From Pleurostoma richardsiae (lineage: Eukaryota; Ascomycota; Sordariomycetes; Calosphaeriales; Pleurostomataceae): 64,000 bases of DNA. Every line of letters starts with the position of its first letter. Position 1 is the stretch's first letter. Below are positions 33,601-45,526 of the stretch, in pieces. The stretch covers positions 496,001 through 560,000 of the forward strand of contig JANBVO010000023.1 of assembly GCA_030052745.1 (NCBI GenBank), read 5' to 3'. The position numbers were made by a program, and so were the translations under genes. The notes under the pieces are model-generated. The model was not told where the DNA came from. It made no database searches and was given only the letters and a program-made list of their open reading frames with translations.

Positions 33601-36152
33601 GACTCTTCATGCCGCTCAGAACCTCATGCGACCCAGCATTGCTCTTTCCTTGTCCCGCCTTCTGATGGGAAAGGCGCCCTGCCAGCGCGGTTGAACGGGG
33701 CGTGTGATGGTCATGGCTATCACTTCCCTTTGGATAGGACTGACCTGCGTGCGTCTTCCCCGGAGAATTCTGGGGAGACAGACGATCGAGCAAAGCACGC
33801 AATATCGAGACAATCCTTGCCCTCTGGGCTGGTAGACGCAATCTGGGTCTGTCAAGAAGCGGGCCCGATGCACCAGGAACGGCACGGAGCGTCTAACGCC
33901 TTGCGGAAGGCTTCCCGAGCTTTGGGAACCGGGGAGCGATGCGCAGAGTTCGGCGTCGACGCTAAGAGCCTTCCGGGTTTAATGCGCTGACCCCCTTTCC
34001 TCGACCGCGGACGCCAAAGCCCCAGACCCGGGAGCCTCCTTGCCAGCCCCCACCGCCTCATCGGCCCATGATGACCGGTTCGAAGCTCTGTGCGGATGAA
34101 CGCGTCCGTCCGGTCACCCAACCCCTGTGAAACCACAGACAATATGGGTTGTGCATTAAATTATTCATCCCAACAGGGCCAGGGGCATGAAGATTGTGCT
34201 GGAGAACGCGAATCCTGTTCCTTGGCGTCGATGACAGTCGAACCGTTTTGCTCTGGAGACCCGAACAACCTCCGGGTCAGATCGGCGAGGAACCGTTCGA
34301 AAATCCGTCTTGGGCCATCTCGATTTCTCCTCGATCCCCCCCGTCGATCCGTCTACGGGACTTTGACCACACTGTAAGCAATTATCAGCCGTTCTACGTC
34401 TCATTCAGCGTCCCAACTGGCACCCAAAGTTCCTGAAGACGTCGATGAACAGCCCTGAAACCAATACAACCGTACCACCGGTACGAGGAGAGCACCGCTC
34501 AAGTCGCGTGGCAGACAATGGACGCCTGTTCGGCCTCTGCCGACTCCCGATTGCGCTCGACCGATTAGGTATATGTCTCGCAACGCCGAGCTTAGAAAGT
34601 GGACTGTATTGCATTGTGGAGAAACGTGACATTGTTCTTGGCGATCAAACTGGCCAGAAAGCTGTGATATTGGAAAATGCGCAAGGCTGTCGTCACTTTC
34701 TGCGTCCAATCTTGTTGAGTGCAACCCAAAGGCTCAATCTGACATACAAAACGGGGCCGCATTAACTTCTCCAGGACGGAGCTGACCCGTGCCGCCCCTA
34801 GTTGGCGACGGTCGAGTCGATAGTATCGGCGATATTCTCACTTCATGTCAGCAATACGCCGTTAATGAGAGATCATCAAATGACTGTTCTCTCTACTTTG
34901 CTTTCGGATCGGCAAGCTTTTCCCACCAGAAAGTTCGGGTGGATACTTAGTGGTAGGATTAGTTCTCCTAGTACTCCGTGCATAGGCCTTCTTTCGACTT
35001 TCCCCGGAACTCCATAACTTCTTATCACTTGCTCTGGGAGCCTGCGTCGGCCACAGATGTCAGACTAATGACAGATCCCAGATAGAGTTTAATGATGGCG
35101 CAAGGACGACACCATTCTTTTGATATGAAGGTTAAGGGGTCCCCGTGCCCTAGGCCTGTCCTGGTAGCGACGAGTTGGTGGTGTGTTGTTCATTCCGTAC
35201 ACTTGGAGAGAGTTAAGTCTTGTCCAGGCCTTTCAAGATGTCTTCAGACGCCGGGTGAAGGAGGCCTACTTGATCTTCACGGGGTGAGCTGAGACAGGTA
35301 AAGCGCCAAGTGTCCTAAAAGCTTCTGCAGGATTGTCCATCGTAACACGGGAGCGCGACAGCAAGTGGGATACTGTCCTTGCCGATATTGTCCAAAATCT
35401 CGAAACCAGCGACGGCATTGATATATCCTCTGACCTTGGGAGCTGGGCGGGCTGGGAACCCTTCGCTGGCTAAGGCCGGTGGCCTATGTCATGACCTCTA
35501 CTCCGAAGAATCGACGAGTCAAACTCCTAGCAGTGGCGTTTCCCTTCCTGGAGGCGAGGCTGTAGAGGCTGGTAAGTCGAGGCGAGATTTCACTTCTCTA
35601 CCACAGGAGCACAGGAGAGGTACGTAGTAGTTATTGGTGCTGCAGAGACCAAGGACCGGGGACCTTGCGACAAGGCCGCAGAGCAGGTGTCGCGGACCGA
35701 TTACCACGGCCCGCTGATCCAGTCAGGTACCGGCAGTGACGAACCGCAAGCCTGGGTCCGGCTTCGGGCAAACTGCTGCTTTTCATCTCTTCTTTGTTTC
35801 TCGTCTTGCTCTGAGGCGACGGCCTGGATCGGAACAGAAGAATTGGGGAAAATTTGATGAGATGCACTCAATATCCAGTCGTGAGGTGTGACGTGGTCCA
35901 TACAGGTAGGTAGGCGACTGTTGCCTGAGGCTGACAGCCCGATAACCAAAGATGGTAGGTCGGGAGGTAGGTAGGTACCTCTATATAGTTCGGGAAAGAA
36001 CAACAAGACAACACCATGCCACCAGGAACCAGCGACCTAAGAATTCATGTACCTGCACGCGCAGAAGCAACTCCGTCTGTTATCACTTGTCCTTCCCGCG
36101 AAGCGTGATATAGATAGAGGTACCCCGATATATCCTTCTAGTCTCAAGAGTG
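27667..36152. other. 8.5-kb gene-poor region
   Basis: No complete gene can be supported here. The left end must hold the receptor promoter and the right end that of the HET gene. Scattered open frames up to 198 codons (for example 32693-33289) have no domain, no conserved motif and equally long frames on the other strand. Around 30626-31300, on the minus strand, there are coding-like pieces (see findings). TAGGTAGG motifs lie at 35905-35914 and 35954-35980. Base composition is only slightly lower in GC than the genes, so there is no strong sign of RIP. No transposon protein, terminal repeat or tRNA was recognised. Confidence 0.5.
31724..31752. repeat. 10-bp tandem repeat, about three copies
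   Basis: The unit AAATCTGCGG is repeated 2.8 times without a mismatch. It is a simple minisatellite in non-coding DNA. Confidence 0.8.
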
Positions 36153-38282
36153 ATGCAGTCTGTTAGAGCACAGTTCGTTCCATCTCCGACAGACAACAAT
36201 GCAAATGACAAATCCCAACTAACGCCCGACACACACCTCTCTCTCGCCCAAATCCGTGCAGAATGCGAGAAGCCTATCTCCTCAAAGCTCGTTGACATCG
36301 CGCAATACCAGAGACTCAGATCAAGGCTATGGATTGAGTCACTCGAGTGTCTGTACCTTGGCCAAGAACCGGCCGCAGCGAGCAGTAAGAGACGTCGGGG
36401 AGTGGATGGGCAGGCCGTCATAGTCCAAGAGAGGTCTGGAGAGACCCAAGTACGGAGGAGGAGGATTAGATTCCCTAGCCATGAAAGTTATGTCGCTGTC
36501 TCCCATGTGTGGGCTGTCGGGCCAGACGAGGATCCTTCGCCTTCAAAGGGGGGGTATCTGATCTCCAGCAGAGAAGATTCCACAGTCTTCACTCCGACCA
36601 GTCTTGGCTACAATGTGCTGGACAGGGCAGTTAGCTTCGCCCGCTACATGGAGTGCAGCAACATCTGGATTGACAAAGAATGTATCGACCAAGATGACGA
36701 AGAGGGCAAAGCCGACGCAATCCAGTCTATGGACCTTGTGTATAGCTGCAGCGATCACCCTGTAGCTCTGCTGTCTGTTCGCATTGAAACCGAGGAGGAG
36801 CTATACTTGTTATCTGACCTTCTCCAGGGGAAGTTCGTGCGCTCTAAGAGCGACGATGACTCTTCCCGCTTCACGCTGAGAAAATCTGCTTTCAAGCAAG
36901 CTGCCAGCGTCCTGATTCTTCTGAGGCGCGTGGTATCTGATGTATGGTGGACGCGCGCCTGGACTTTCCAAGAAGACTATATGGCTGGTATCAACATGAC
37001 ATTGCTCGTGCCTCACGCCGCTTCTCTGCAGGGTACAAAGAGGTCCATCTTGAACGGGAGAGGCCTGTACCGGTTTGAAGACCTCGCAAGGGAGCTCTGC
37101 ATAAAGTCTGCAGACTTTCGGAAGCAGGCCACCCGCTTCTGCCTTGCCTACGAGAAGCATTTTGGCAGCAACCCTGACTGCATGTTGATCATCGATCGGG
37201 CTGGGAAGTACACAGAGCTGCTCCAGGAGCCAGGCCCCCAGGGACTGGAAGTGCAGCGCTCGATGGCGCCGACTATCTTCAAGGACGTCGTGCGCCGCAA
37301 CATCACTAAGGAGTCTGACCGGCCGGCGATTGTGGCTAACTGCTGCAAGTACACCACTAGGCTGGATATCAAGCGGTTGCGGTCCGAGAAGGAGAGTTTA
37401 AGCCTCTCCTTGCTGGCCCTATATACCCTGAATGGTGGGATCTTGGATAATGGTTACAGGAGAGTGTACGGGTCTCTTTCCGACAACATCTCCAGCTTCC
37501 TGGAGAAGCAATCACTGGGGAACTTTGGTATTCCTGCTGCCGAAGCCTTAACATTTATTAGAGGCTGCCGATTTGTCGACGTTGCGCTCAAGGTTGAAGG
37601 TGTGAAGACAAAAGGCCAGCTCTGGAGGGCAGGGACTGTCATCCAGCACCCTGCTCCTGCTCGAGCATACAAGGAGTCGAATTCTCAGCCGGGCTTGTCA
37701 AGGCTTGCGCGCTCGACTCTTGAGAGGCTCGCGTGGAGGCTGCAAACCGGATATTGGGGGAAGCGCTACGGGGCACTATCACAAAGCCTGCATAATTACC
37801 TCGCAGAAGAAAGAAGTGCGCTGCCCAAGGACTATACGGACATCATGACCGGCGAACTTACCGCAGCCATGGGAGCTGGGCGCGACCTCCGTCTAGCATG
37901 CCGGGACGATGCCGAGAGAGGAACTGACGGCAGCTCCTACCAGGCTATTTTTATCGACACCGGGGACGAAGAGCAGTCACAAGCGGAAGGAAACTCCTAC
38001 TTCTCTTCTTCTTCTTCCTCCTCCTCCTTCTCATCCTCATCGGAATCCCCGAGAGCATGGACTGATGCTCCCCAGCGTCTATATTTCACTGCGGAGAAGA
38101 GGGCGGCTCCAGGGTCGGGCGATGTCAATCAGTTCGTCTCCCTAGAAGTCGCACAACGAGGTACGACTGAGGACGGGCATCCTGAACTCATTGTCAAGGG
38201 TTGGGCAACCGGGTTGAGTTTCTCTGACGGCCTCCCGCTTCGAGAAGTCCTATTTCCGTGGCCATCTGCATTGGTTGTTTGA
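36153..38282 (+). CDS. HET-domain (heterokaryon incompatibility) protein
   Basis: Single exon, 709 aa from the first ATG. The three blocks of the HET domain are clear: YVAVSHVWAVG near 112, IWIDKECIDQDDEEGK near 170 followed by the AIQSMDLVYSCSDHPVALL strand, and WWTRAWTFQEDYMA near 264. HET domains are TIR-like death modules found in fungal allorecognition and in many orphan proteins; they trigger cell death when the partner signal is met. The C-terminal 400 residues carry no domain that I know, apart from an acidic/serine run (SSSSSSSSFSSSSES) near 615, encoded by TCT/TCC repeats. There is no NACHT, GTPase or repeat domain, so it is an orphan HET protein. Its partner cannot be read from this window; the nearest genes are 5-8 kb away. 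Confidence 0.92.
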   Translation: MQSVRAQFVPSPTDNNANDKSQLTPDTHLSLAQIRAECEKPISSKLVDIAQYQRLRSRLWIESLECLYLGQEPAAASSKRRRGVDGQAVIVQERSGETQVRRRRIRFPSHESYVAVSHVWAVGPDEDPSPSKGGYLISSREDSTVFTPTSLGYNVLDRAVSFARYMECSNIWIDKECIDQDDEEGKADAIQSMDLVYSCSDHPVALLSVRIETEEELYLLSDLLQGKFVRSKSDDDSSRFTLRKSAFKQAASVLILLRRVVSDVWWTRAWTFQEDYMAGINMTLLVPHAASLQGTKRSILNGRGLYRFEDLARELCIKSADFRKQATRFCLAYEKHFGSNPDCMLIIDRAGKYTELLQEPGPQGLEVQRSMAPTIFKDVVRRNITKESDRPAIVANCCKYTTRLDIKRLRSEKESLSLSLLALYTLNGGILDNGYRRVYGSLSDNISSFLEKQSLGNFGIPAAEALTFIRGCRFVDVALKVEGVKTKGQLWRAGTVIQHPAPARAYKESNSQPGLSRLARSTLERLAWRLQTGYWGKRYGALSQSLHNYLAEERSALPKDYTDIMTGELTAAMGAGRDLRLACRDDAERGTDGSSYQAIFIDTGDEEQSQAEGNSYFSSSSSSSSFSSSSESPRAWTDAPQRLYFTAEKRAAPGSGDVNQFVSLEVAQRGTTEDGHPELIVKGWATGLSFSDGLPLREVLFPWPSALVV

Positions 38283-41200
38283 ATGACAGCACTGTCCGCT
38301 AGGCCAGACCAATCCGAATCCATCATAGGATGTTGCATATAAGATCCTGAATCTAGCTTCCTTGCTGGACAATAGAGGAGCAGAGACAACGCGGAAACTT
38401 TCACACCGGAAGGCGAGCCCAAGTGATCCTGATGCCTAGGTATCGAACCTTCATTTAACGGGGGAACCTAGGCGGCACTTTGCGACATAGAGAGCGGAAA
38501 TGCTTCTTCACCAACTATAACTTGACATCATCGTGCCGTTACAAGGCAGTATTCTTGCTGAGATGATAAGCTAGGAGTTTGTCTGTCTATCTGGGGCCGT
38601 GACCCCTTACTGTCCTGCTCGAAACGGTCCAAAGCCGTTGAATCCTCCGTAGCAAGGTCTTCACAACCGTTCGTAGCCAAGTTGGCCCGTTGGCGAGAGA
38701 GTACAACAAAAAGGATACTTTCCCACGGTGAGGCGTTACCGAGCACTTGCTTTGCGGTCGACCCTCTATCCTCCTTCGTACTTCGGACACCCCATATCAC
38801 AGACGGCCTATGTACAACGAGCATGATTCATGAATCTATATCCTACGATCCTGTTTCAATCAATACCTCTTTCTATACCTCCGGAGTTTGTAATGCACTT
38901 GAGAGTACTACGTTCTCGTAGAGCTTAGATCGCTACAGCTTGGATGAATGGGTCTTTTACTGACAAAGCGGCGGTCAAAACTCAGCCGGAAAGTCGAACT
39001 GCGCAGCAAACATATCAATCGAGGCATCAGGCCAAGTTGTGGTTGCCGATCCTCCATCAACAGATGGACATTACCCACCAAAACAGACACCTCGAACAAT
39101 GATCGCGCCATGGAAGCTAGAAGTTCATTGGCGAAGCTAGATCCCATATCTCTTCCTCAACCCAATCTCTGTTGACCTCGGGTATCACAACAACACCATC
39201 TTGACAAGCTTCCGGCCCGCCGCTGATTCGTCGAGTCTCTTCGACAACACAGATCTATTGCTGGATGCGCCAACTCCGTTCCGTCCAGCCGTCTATCTGA
39301 TACGTGCGTATCCACGTCGTACACCACGTCGAACGACAAGATTCGTCGAGTGCTCTATCATGGCCCGCAGGTGCGTTGGCCCACGGCATCCCGGACCCAA
39401 CTTCCGGCCATGCCAGTGAGGTTCCAGCCAGAACACCCTCCGCATCCTCGCCTCCCCGGATAAGCCGCGGCTCCCGCGTCCGTCCCCTCCTCGACGACCT
39501 GAAGGACGATCGCGGCCGCCACTCCCACTCGCACACCCTCCCGCTCAATCTTTCACTCCCTCTTGCTTCAGCCGCAGAAGCAGATGAGATGTGGCGAACC
39601 ACAGGCAGACAGACTCGCTTTCACGATGCGTCGCGCGGCCACATCCCCATAGAGTATCCTAGCCACCAACATGTGCCAAGATTTGAGCCACTCGTGCATA
39701 CCATCGCAGCGATAGTCGGATGCAGAAAAACCCAGGAGAGGAAGAAGATAGGCAGATGAGGAGGGTAAGAGGGGGAACAGAGAAAGGGTGTCAACCTTTC
39801 ATGATTGTGGATGCGTCTGCCGGAGAGCAACGTCTGCGAGTCGCTCACTCAAATCTCTACCCATCGAACAGAGGGACCAGAACACGCTCTGTACACGTCC
39901 CTCAGGAGTCGAGCCCCTCCGAATGCTGCAAAGTATCCATATCCATCCCTACTTTAACAGACACGTAAGATCCTAGACTGAAATGGAGTGTCTCGAGGTG
40001 CGCCTGAAAGCAGCAGGCCATCGGAGCTCCCTTGTCCGTCTTCCATCCGCCAGAGAAAAGAGGATCGTCGCCTGGGCCGTTGCACGTCGTGACGAGAGAC
40101 GAGCGCCACTCAACCGCAGATTTCCGGATGATGGGGCATTCCCGGGGCGAGGTTAACATGATTGTGCGGAGGACACTAGTCCACCAGTGCTGACAGGGCA
40201 GCGGACTGCTAATGGGCCACTTGGTTGGACGAGGAGTCCGAGCAGTTCGACGACGAGACCTTTGAGGCGACGGCGACTTCCCTCATATTTGCTGCAGAAG
40301 AATGCAGCGTAAAGAAGTCATACTAGAGACACGAATCTTAGAGACCACTGGCTGTCAGCGCCTCGATGCGTCTCCGGGGCCGTGACCAGGTAGATGGTGG
40401 CTGTCAGTCCGACTGCAAAGGGAGGCAACTGAACTTGTTGCACATTAGACCTCGGCATATTAAGCCTCTGCGGGTAGATTGAGAGGGCCATTCTCATTCC
40501 TGATGGATGAGGCGGTGTAGTGTATAGGTACGGGAAAGTACCCGCAGCAGCCCGTTGTATCCACCGAGATGGCTTGGTAAAGTAGGTAGCCAGGGTAGCG
40601 TACGGTAGCGGTAGACCAGGGGCGGGTTGTTAGACTGTCTTCGGCCCGTCCATCGATAAGTAGTCTATTTCGACTACCCGAGAGAGCCTCCTCGACCCGA
40701 TCGCACAAAGCTTTTGTCGCTGAGCACCTCCTGCCGGCGTCTTTGCCTGCCACAACATCTTCCCCGCACTACCGTGGCACGACTCCGTGGAGAAGACGCC
40801 CCGAAGAGGAATTTCCAGCCAGTTTATGTGCTCCTCCAGGACAACCAGGCCGACTCCCACGGTCTCTGTGTGCCATGACCGGGTGCCACACCGGGGCGGT
40901 CGCCGGTAGGGGAGCAAACGATGCGGGCATATCCTGGCTTGCGTGATGGGCTTCTACGTCTCTAAAAGGCGCATAGGCATTGGGTCTCAGGGAGGTGCTT
41001 GAGTCTGCAGGCAGGGGAAAATGAACAAGCCGAGAGAGGAAGAGTCTAGACAGAGAGATCGGCATTTGATAGTCGTCCCGATCCAGACACAGCCGCAGGA
41101 GAAGAGAAATTCCCCATTGGGCCACTCACGGAGGGATGATAAGCCCGGAGGAGAGAGTGCTGCGAGGTCAAGCAGGGATACGAAATTGCGGGTGCCCGGT

Positions 41201-43472
41201 TATCGCATCGCAACGACCTAGCCGGCACGCCCTAAAAGCCACGGCGGCGATTCTGCCCGAAGGGAGGCAGTAGCGAAAGACGCGAAACGCAATTCGGAAA
41301 GGAGGTAGATCGAGGAGGGAGGGGAATTAGGAAAGGAGAAGAAAAAGAAAGCTCGACGACGCGTCATGGGCTCGAACAGGGGGTCCAAAAAGAGGAGACA
41401 GGCTCGGCGGTCGAGCTCGTCTTCACTCCTTCAGGCCCAGCCTGGGATCTCACAGCTTCCCAGCCACTGCGCCCTCTGCCTTTCGGCTTTGCGGGTATTG
41501 TTTTGCGGCTGGTCCCTCCTCCCCAGCATGCGTCATGCAAGTACGGTAGGGGGCCGTGTCTGAGGCATCTTCGGATCTGGGCTGGATGGATGCGTCCCTG
41601 AGAGGTTTACGAATGACTGACGCGGCTGGCCGCTTGCACTACCTATTTCCCCCAGCTACCTCACCGCTGTCGAAACCTGGTCGCCTTAAGGCAACCAATA
41701 TGGCACCGTCAAAGTCCAGATTGCGGATTGCTGCACGGGACTAGGCCACGCATGTCGAACCTCCCAGGCACCAACTCTCATCTCAAAAGGGGGGGTCTGG
41801 TAAACGGGCGACAAAGCAGCAACAGGAAATATGACATCTCAAGCTGTAACACGACGCTAACGCAGAGGGTGCGGGTGCATACATTCATCGATAGAACCAA
41901 CGAGCCCACCATCCTGCATCGCCCGCAGAAGGATGCAAAGCAGCAGGCGAACGCCACAGCAGAGACAAGCCGGGGCCCATCAGCAGTTTGTTTGCTTCCC
42001 TTTCTCAGCCGGGGAGGTAACTCTTTCACGCCCTCTTGCTCGCCTTTCCCACCGGCTCTCCGCATGCGCTCCCCCCCGGTCTCTGCAAGCGGGCGTGGTC
42101 CCCCCGCCTGGGCCCGGTCCGAGACAAACATTTTCTCCATAGTCTCGGGAGCCTCTTTTCAGGAGGAGCGGGAGGATGGCCTCCATCCCGTCGCCCGGCG
42201 CACCCAAGCGAGGAGGGATGGCTGGCGGCACCACGCCTCCCGCCCAGGGGCAGCAGCAGCCGCCGCCGCGTGAATGACGAGAGCGTGACGACATCCTGAC
42301 GAGAGGCATTCTGGAGCTATATAGCAAATCGTCAGCCGTCCAAGGGGCGGGCATCGAACTCCAGATATCGAGCAACACACTCCTCCTTCTCGCTCTCCTC
42401 CTGGTCGGCTCAGAGCACACCCCGCGACAGAGAGGAAGAACGACGGAGAGGTCGCCGGACGAGCAGGCCAAGGACAACGACGATCGCTCCACAGGGGCCA
42501 CCACCACCACCACGCCCGCTCGATGTATTCCTGGCCCTCGGGTACCGGCAGAAGGAGGGGTGAACGTCCGGCCCTAGCCAAGTAGCGGTCGAATCCCATG
42601 GGAGGGATTTGCTCCAGCGGTGGTGGTCACATCGCTCCCCCCTGTCATAAGTCGTCAACTGCCGCGCGAGAGGCAGATGAAGATACCTGGATATGGGCTT
42701 GTAGGAGAGCCTCCCACCGGATTCATGGATCGGCCGAAGCTACTGCAGCCGTAGCGCGCTACGGGTGCCCCCCTTCCTGGTTTGTTGAGTGCATCAAAGA
42801 GGCAATAGGGCCTTATGTGGAGCTGTATCCCCAAGATGCAGCAAGGCTCAACACCACGCTTCTGGCGACGGGACCTTTCCACAGCTGTTCATTGGCAAGC
42901 TTAGAGGTTGCAGGACTGCTGAGGAGAGACATGCGGTGCGGATTGCCATTGATCCTATAGGACAGTGCCAGCAAGGCGACTATTGTTTCCGGGTGACACT
43001 GCACAGAACTGTCAGTTAGGATCCGGCGCCTTTTCACTCATGGACACAACATACGCATACCCTCTTGCTACGGCGTGGCAGGCGACGTCATATGCCACTC
43101 GACTAGCTGGACTATTGACTGTCTTCAATGAGAGCGACGAACACAGCCCTCAGTTGCAAGCTAGCCAAGAGAGGGCGAAGCTTGCGAGCGGGTATGGAGT
43201 CAATGCAAGCCATTTATGACCTGGCCGCTATTCCATTGGGTAGATCAACGCGAGCTAAACTATGCAGACTCAACGCCCTGAGCAGCCTGGTTGTCAAGAT
43301 GCTACCAGAGAGACGCCGACAGCCCATGTCTTGTACGTACATGAGGCCCCTTATTTTGGAAAAACCAAGCAAGAACTTTTATAAACCAACGATGCAGACT
43401 AGTCCAAAAAAGGTCACTCCAGCTCTCCAGATCCCTCCGCGGAAGCTGGGCTACCACAGCCTGGAAAACGCC
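38283..43472. other. 5.2-kb region without a supportable gene
   Basis: No convincing gene. CCTAGGTA-type motifs occur at 38435-38444 and near 40580. The stretch 41300-42600 is strongly strand-biased (purine-rich on the plus strand to about 41420, then C-rich), as in long UTRs or promoters. Frames such as 39304-39759 (151 codons) and 41728-42273 (181 codons) have similarly long antisense frames and no recognisable domain. Confidence 0.45.
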
Positions 43473-44868
43473 TCAGTTCGGATACTTCCGGAGGGGGAAG
43501 AAGGCATCCGGCATGGGCTCGAGATGCCATACGCGATCGGCGGCTGGGCGCTCGAAGGCGTCGCACCACTCGCGCTGGAGCGGCTCTGGGATGGCCCACC
43601 CGCGCTCGGAGCTGCGCAGCCGCATGCGCACCAGATGGCGCTTCTCGGTGGAGTGCTCGCCATTGACGAATCCCTCGCGGCGGTGGAGCACCGCCAGGTT
43701 GTTGATGAAATGCATGTCGCCCGTTTGGGTGGTGATCTCCACCTCCGTGGCGCAAGCGACGGCCTCGATGGCGTCCAGTGCCTCCATCTGCCGGGGCGTG
43801 AGCGCGGGGAGCTGTGGCTTGCGCGGGTGGTTCACGCTGCCCAACAGCGCGGCACGGCCAAAGTTCATGATGAGCTTCGAGTCATGATGGAAAACGACGG
43901 GACGGCATTGGAACCTAGGACTTGTTGGGTGGGCAGATGTGTCAGCCTCTTTTGAGTTGACACTCCTGGCTAGGGTTGTCTCGGGGAAACTTACAGGGCA
44001 AACGGCCAGTCGGCTCTCGCCAAGGTGCGGATGATGTCCGGGCGACGAGCAGCAAGGATGTTGTAGACCGTGTAGGCTGAGGCAATGATGCACTTGCCGC
44101 CAGAGGCAGCAGTGCTTCTTGTGAGCCAGCCAATCACGTCTCCCGACTCCTCGTTGTGGAACGTCTGGGACGCCGATCAGTCTGCGGCCGCTTCTCTGCT
44201 GGGACATGAAAGCACTCACAATAGGGTCAGTCGAGTGGCGGTGGTGGCTCCGACGAGCTCGAGTGCTGCTGTCGGCAACAATATGGACTGGAGATCCTTG
44301 TTCAGCTTTGGACGACTGGCAAGCGTCAGTCGGGGGCTCACTCACCGAGCATGTTACCGCGGCTATCCTGGCACGCCCGCTGGTCGGCAATGTAGGACTG
44401 GACGCCCAGATAGACCAGGGTGAGGTCCTCGACGGAGAAGTTGCCAGCCTGGGCGCCACGGACGAGGCAAAATCCTCGGCCGTGGTAGAGATCCTCGCTC
44501 AGGGCGTCAAGTTTGGTACCGAGGACGGGCATAGGGAAAGTCTTCCGAGAGACAAGGTCTCCGTCCAGTTCCAAGCCTGCGAGCGTGTCATTAGATTTCT
44601 GTAGCACTCTTCTAGACTTGTTTTGCTCACTCTTGAAGTGCTCAAGACCTAGTTTGATCTCGGTGATGTCATCGGCAGTCAAAGTCAAGACATATTCGGA
44701 CTCATTGACAATCTCAGACCCTGTGAAGGCAAGCTTGCTGTCAAAGCTGACAGGAAAGCCGGCTGGCAGAGGGTCGATCTCGGCCTGGTTAGCTGCCGGG
44801 AGGGTGAAGTTCTGGGCAGCCACGCCAGCGGAGGTGGCAAGAACCGGTCCAAGATTCTGGGATGCCAT
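43473..44868 (-). CDS. Clavaminate-synthase-like Fe(II)/2-oxoglutarate dioxygenase (TauD/TfdA fold)
   Basis: Four exons (44868-44346, 44296-44220, 44164-43995, 43920-43473) give 405 aa. Family segments: GRGFCLVRG, VEDLTLVYLGVQSYIADQRA, the RHSTDPI/TFHNEESGD iron motif near 203-205, GWLTRSTAASGGKC, CRPVVFHHDSKLIMNFGRA, GDMHFINNLAVLHRREGF and HLVRMRLR, with the distal His near 352 and the 2-oxoglutarate-binding arginine after it. The first carboxylate ligand is Glu (H-x-E) rather than Asp, as in clavaminate synthase, so it should still bind iron. The substrate is unknown. In-frame sequence upstream of the ATG looks coding-like but is closed by a TAG (see findings). A TATA box lies at 45136-45143. 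No biosynthetic partners lie nearby. Confidence 0.86.
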
Positions 44869-45135
44869 GACGATGTTGACGAAGTGGGTGGGCTGCTCTT
44901 CCAAGTCAGAAGGGTAGTTGCTCTTCTACCACTCACGGAGACGGTCGAACTTGCCTAGTGTATGACCTGGCCGAGAAGTATTCTGTTGGGGCAGCTAGGC
45001 AGATTGAGATGCTCAGATGAAGCAGCGATTCTTGTGAGAAGGATGTAAGATGACGGTGAAGTTCAGGGGCTCTTGCTTTGAGATCCGGGGTTGATGATGG
45101 TTCTTCCCCCTTAACTGAGCTGGAGCGTTGGACCC

Positions 45136-45143
45136 TTTTTATA
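45136..45143 (-). promoter_or_regulatory. TATA box of the dioxygenase gene
   Basis: On the minus strand this reads TATAAAAA, 268 bases upstream of the ATG at 44868. A C/T-rich, CA-containing stretch that could hold the start site follows. There is no other ATG on the transcribed strand between the two, which supports 44868 as the start. Confidence 0.55.
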
Positions 45144-45491
45144 TTAGGAAACCTGCGTGAAGAAGAACCTCGCGAGTCGGCATACGGTGTCCCTGATGCG
45201 TTGTCGAACGGACCGGGCAGGCCACAAGCGAGGTGGAAAAAAGGAAGATCGACGGGATCGGAGGTTACCTGACTGGACCTGGGATGCCTGCCGACGCACC
45301 ACCCTCGACAAGTCGGCTCGGGAGAGCAGTTGCAGACGTTCTACAAACTGGGAAACGCGCGAATCGCTGAATCTCGCGGATGAAAGAGGCTGAAATGAAG
45401 ACAGGGTTCCAGGTTGGTGTCGGAGGAATGATGTAAGGCACACTAAGAATCTGCAGGGGACTGACGAGACGCCACAGCTCACACCCTTCGA

Positions 45492-45526
45492 CAGCAGCAG
45501 CAGCAGCAGCAGAAGCAGCAGCAGCA
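45492..45526. repeat. CAG/CTG trinucleotide microsatellite
   Basis: About eleven CAG units are broken by a single AAG. It lies in the upstream region of the dioxygenase gene and outside any credible coding frame. Confidence 0.9.
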
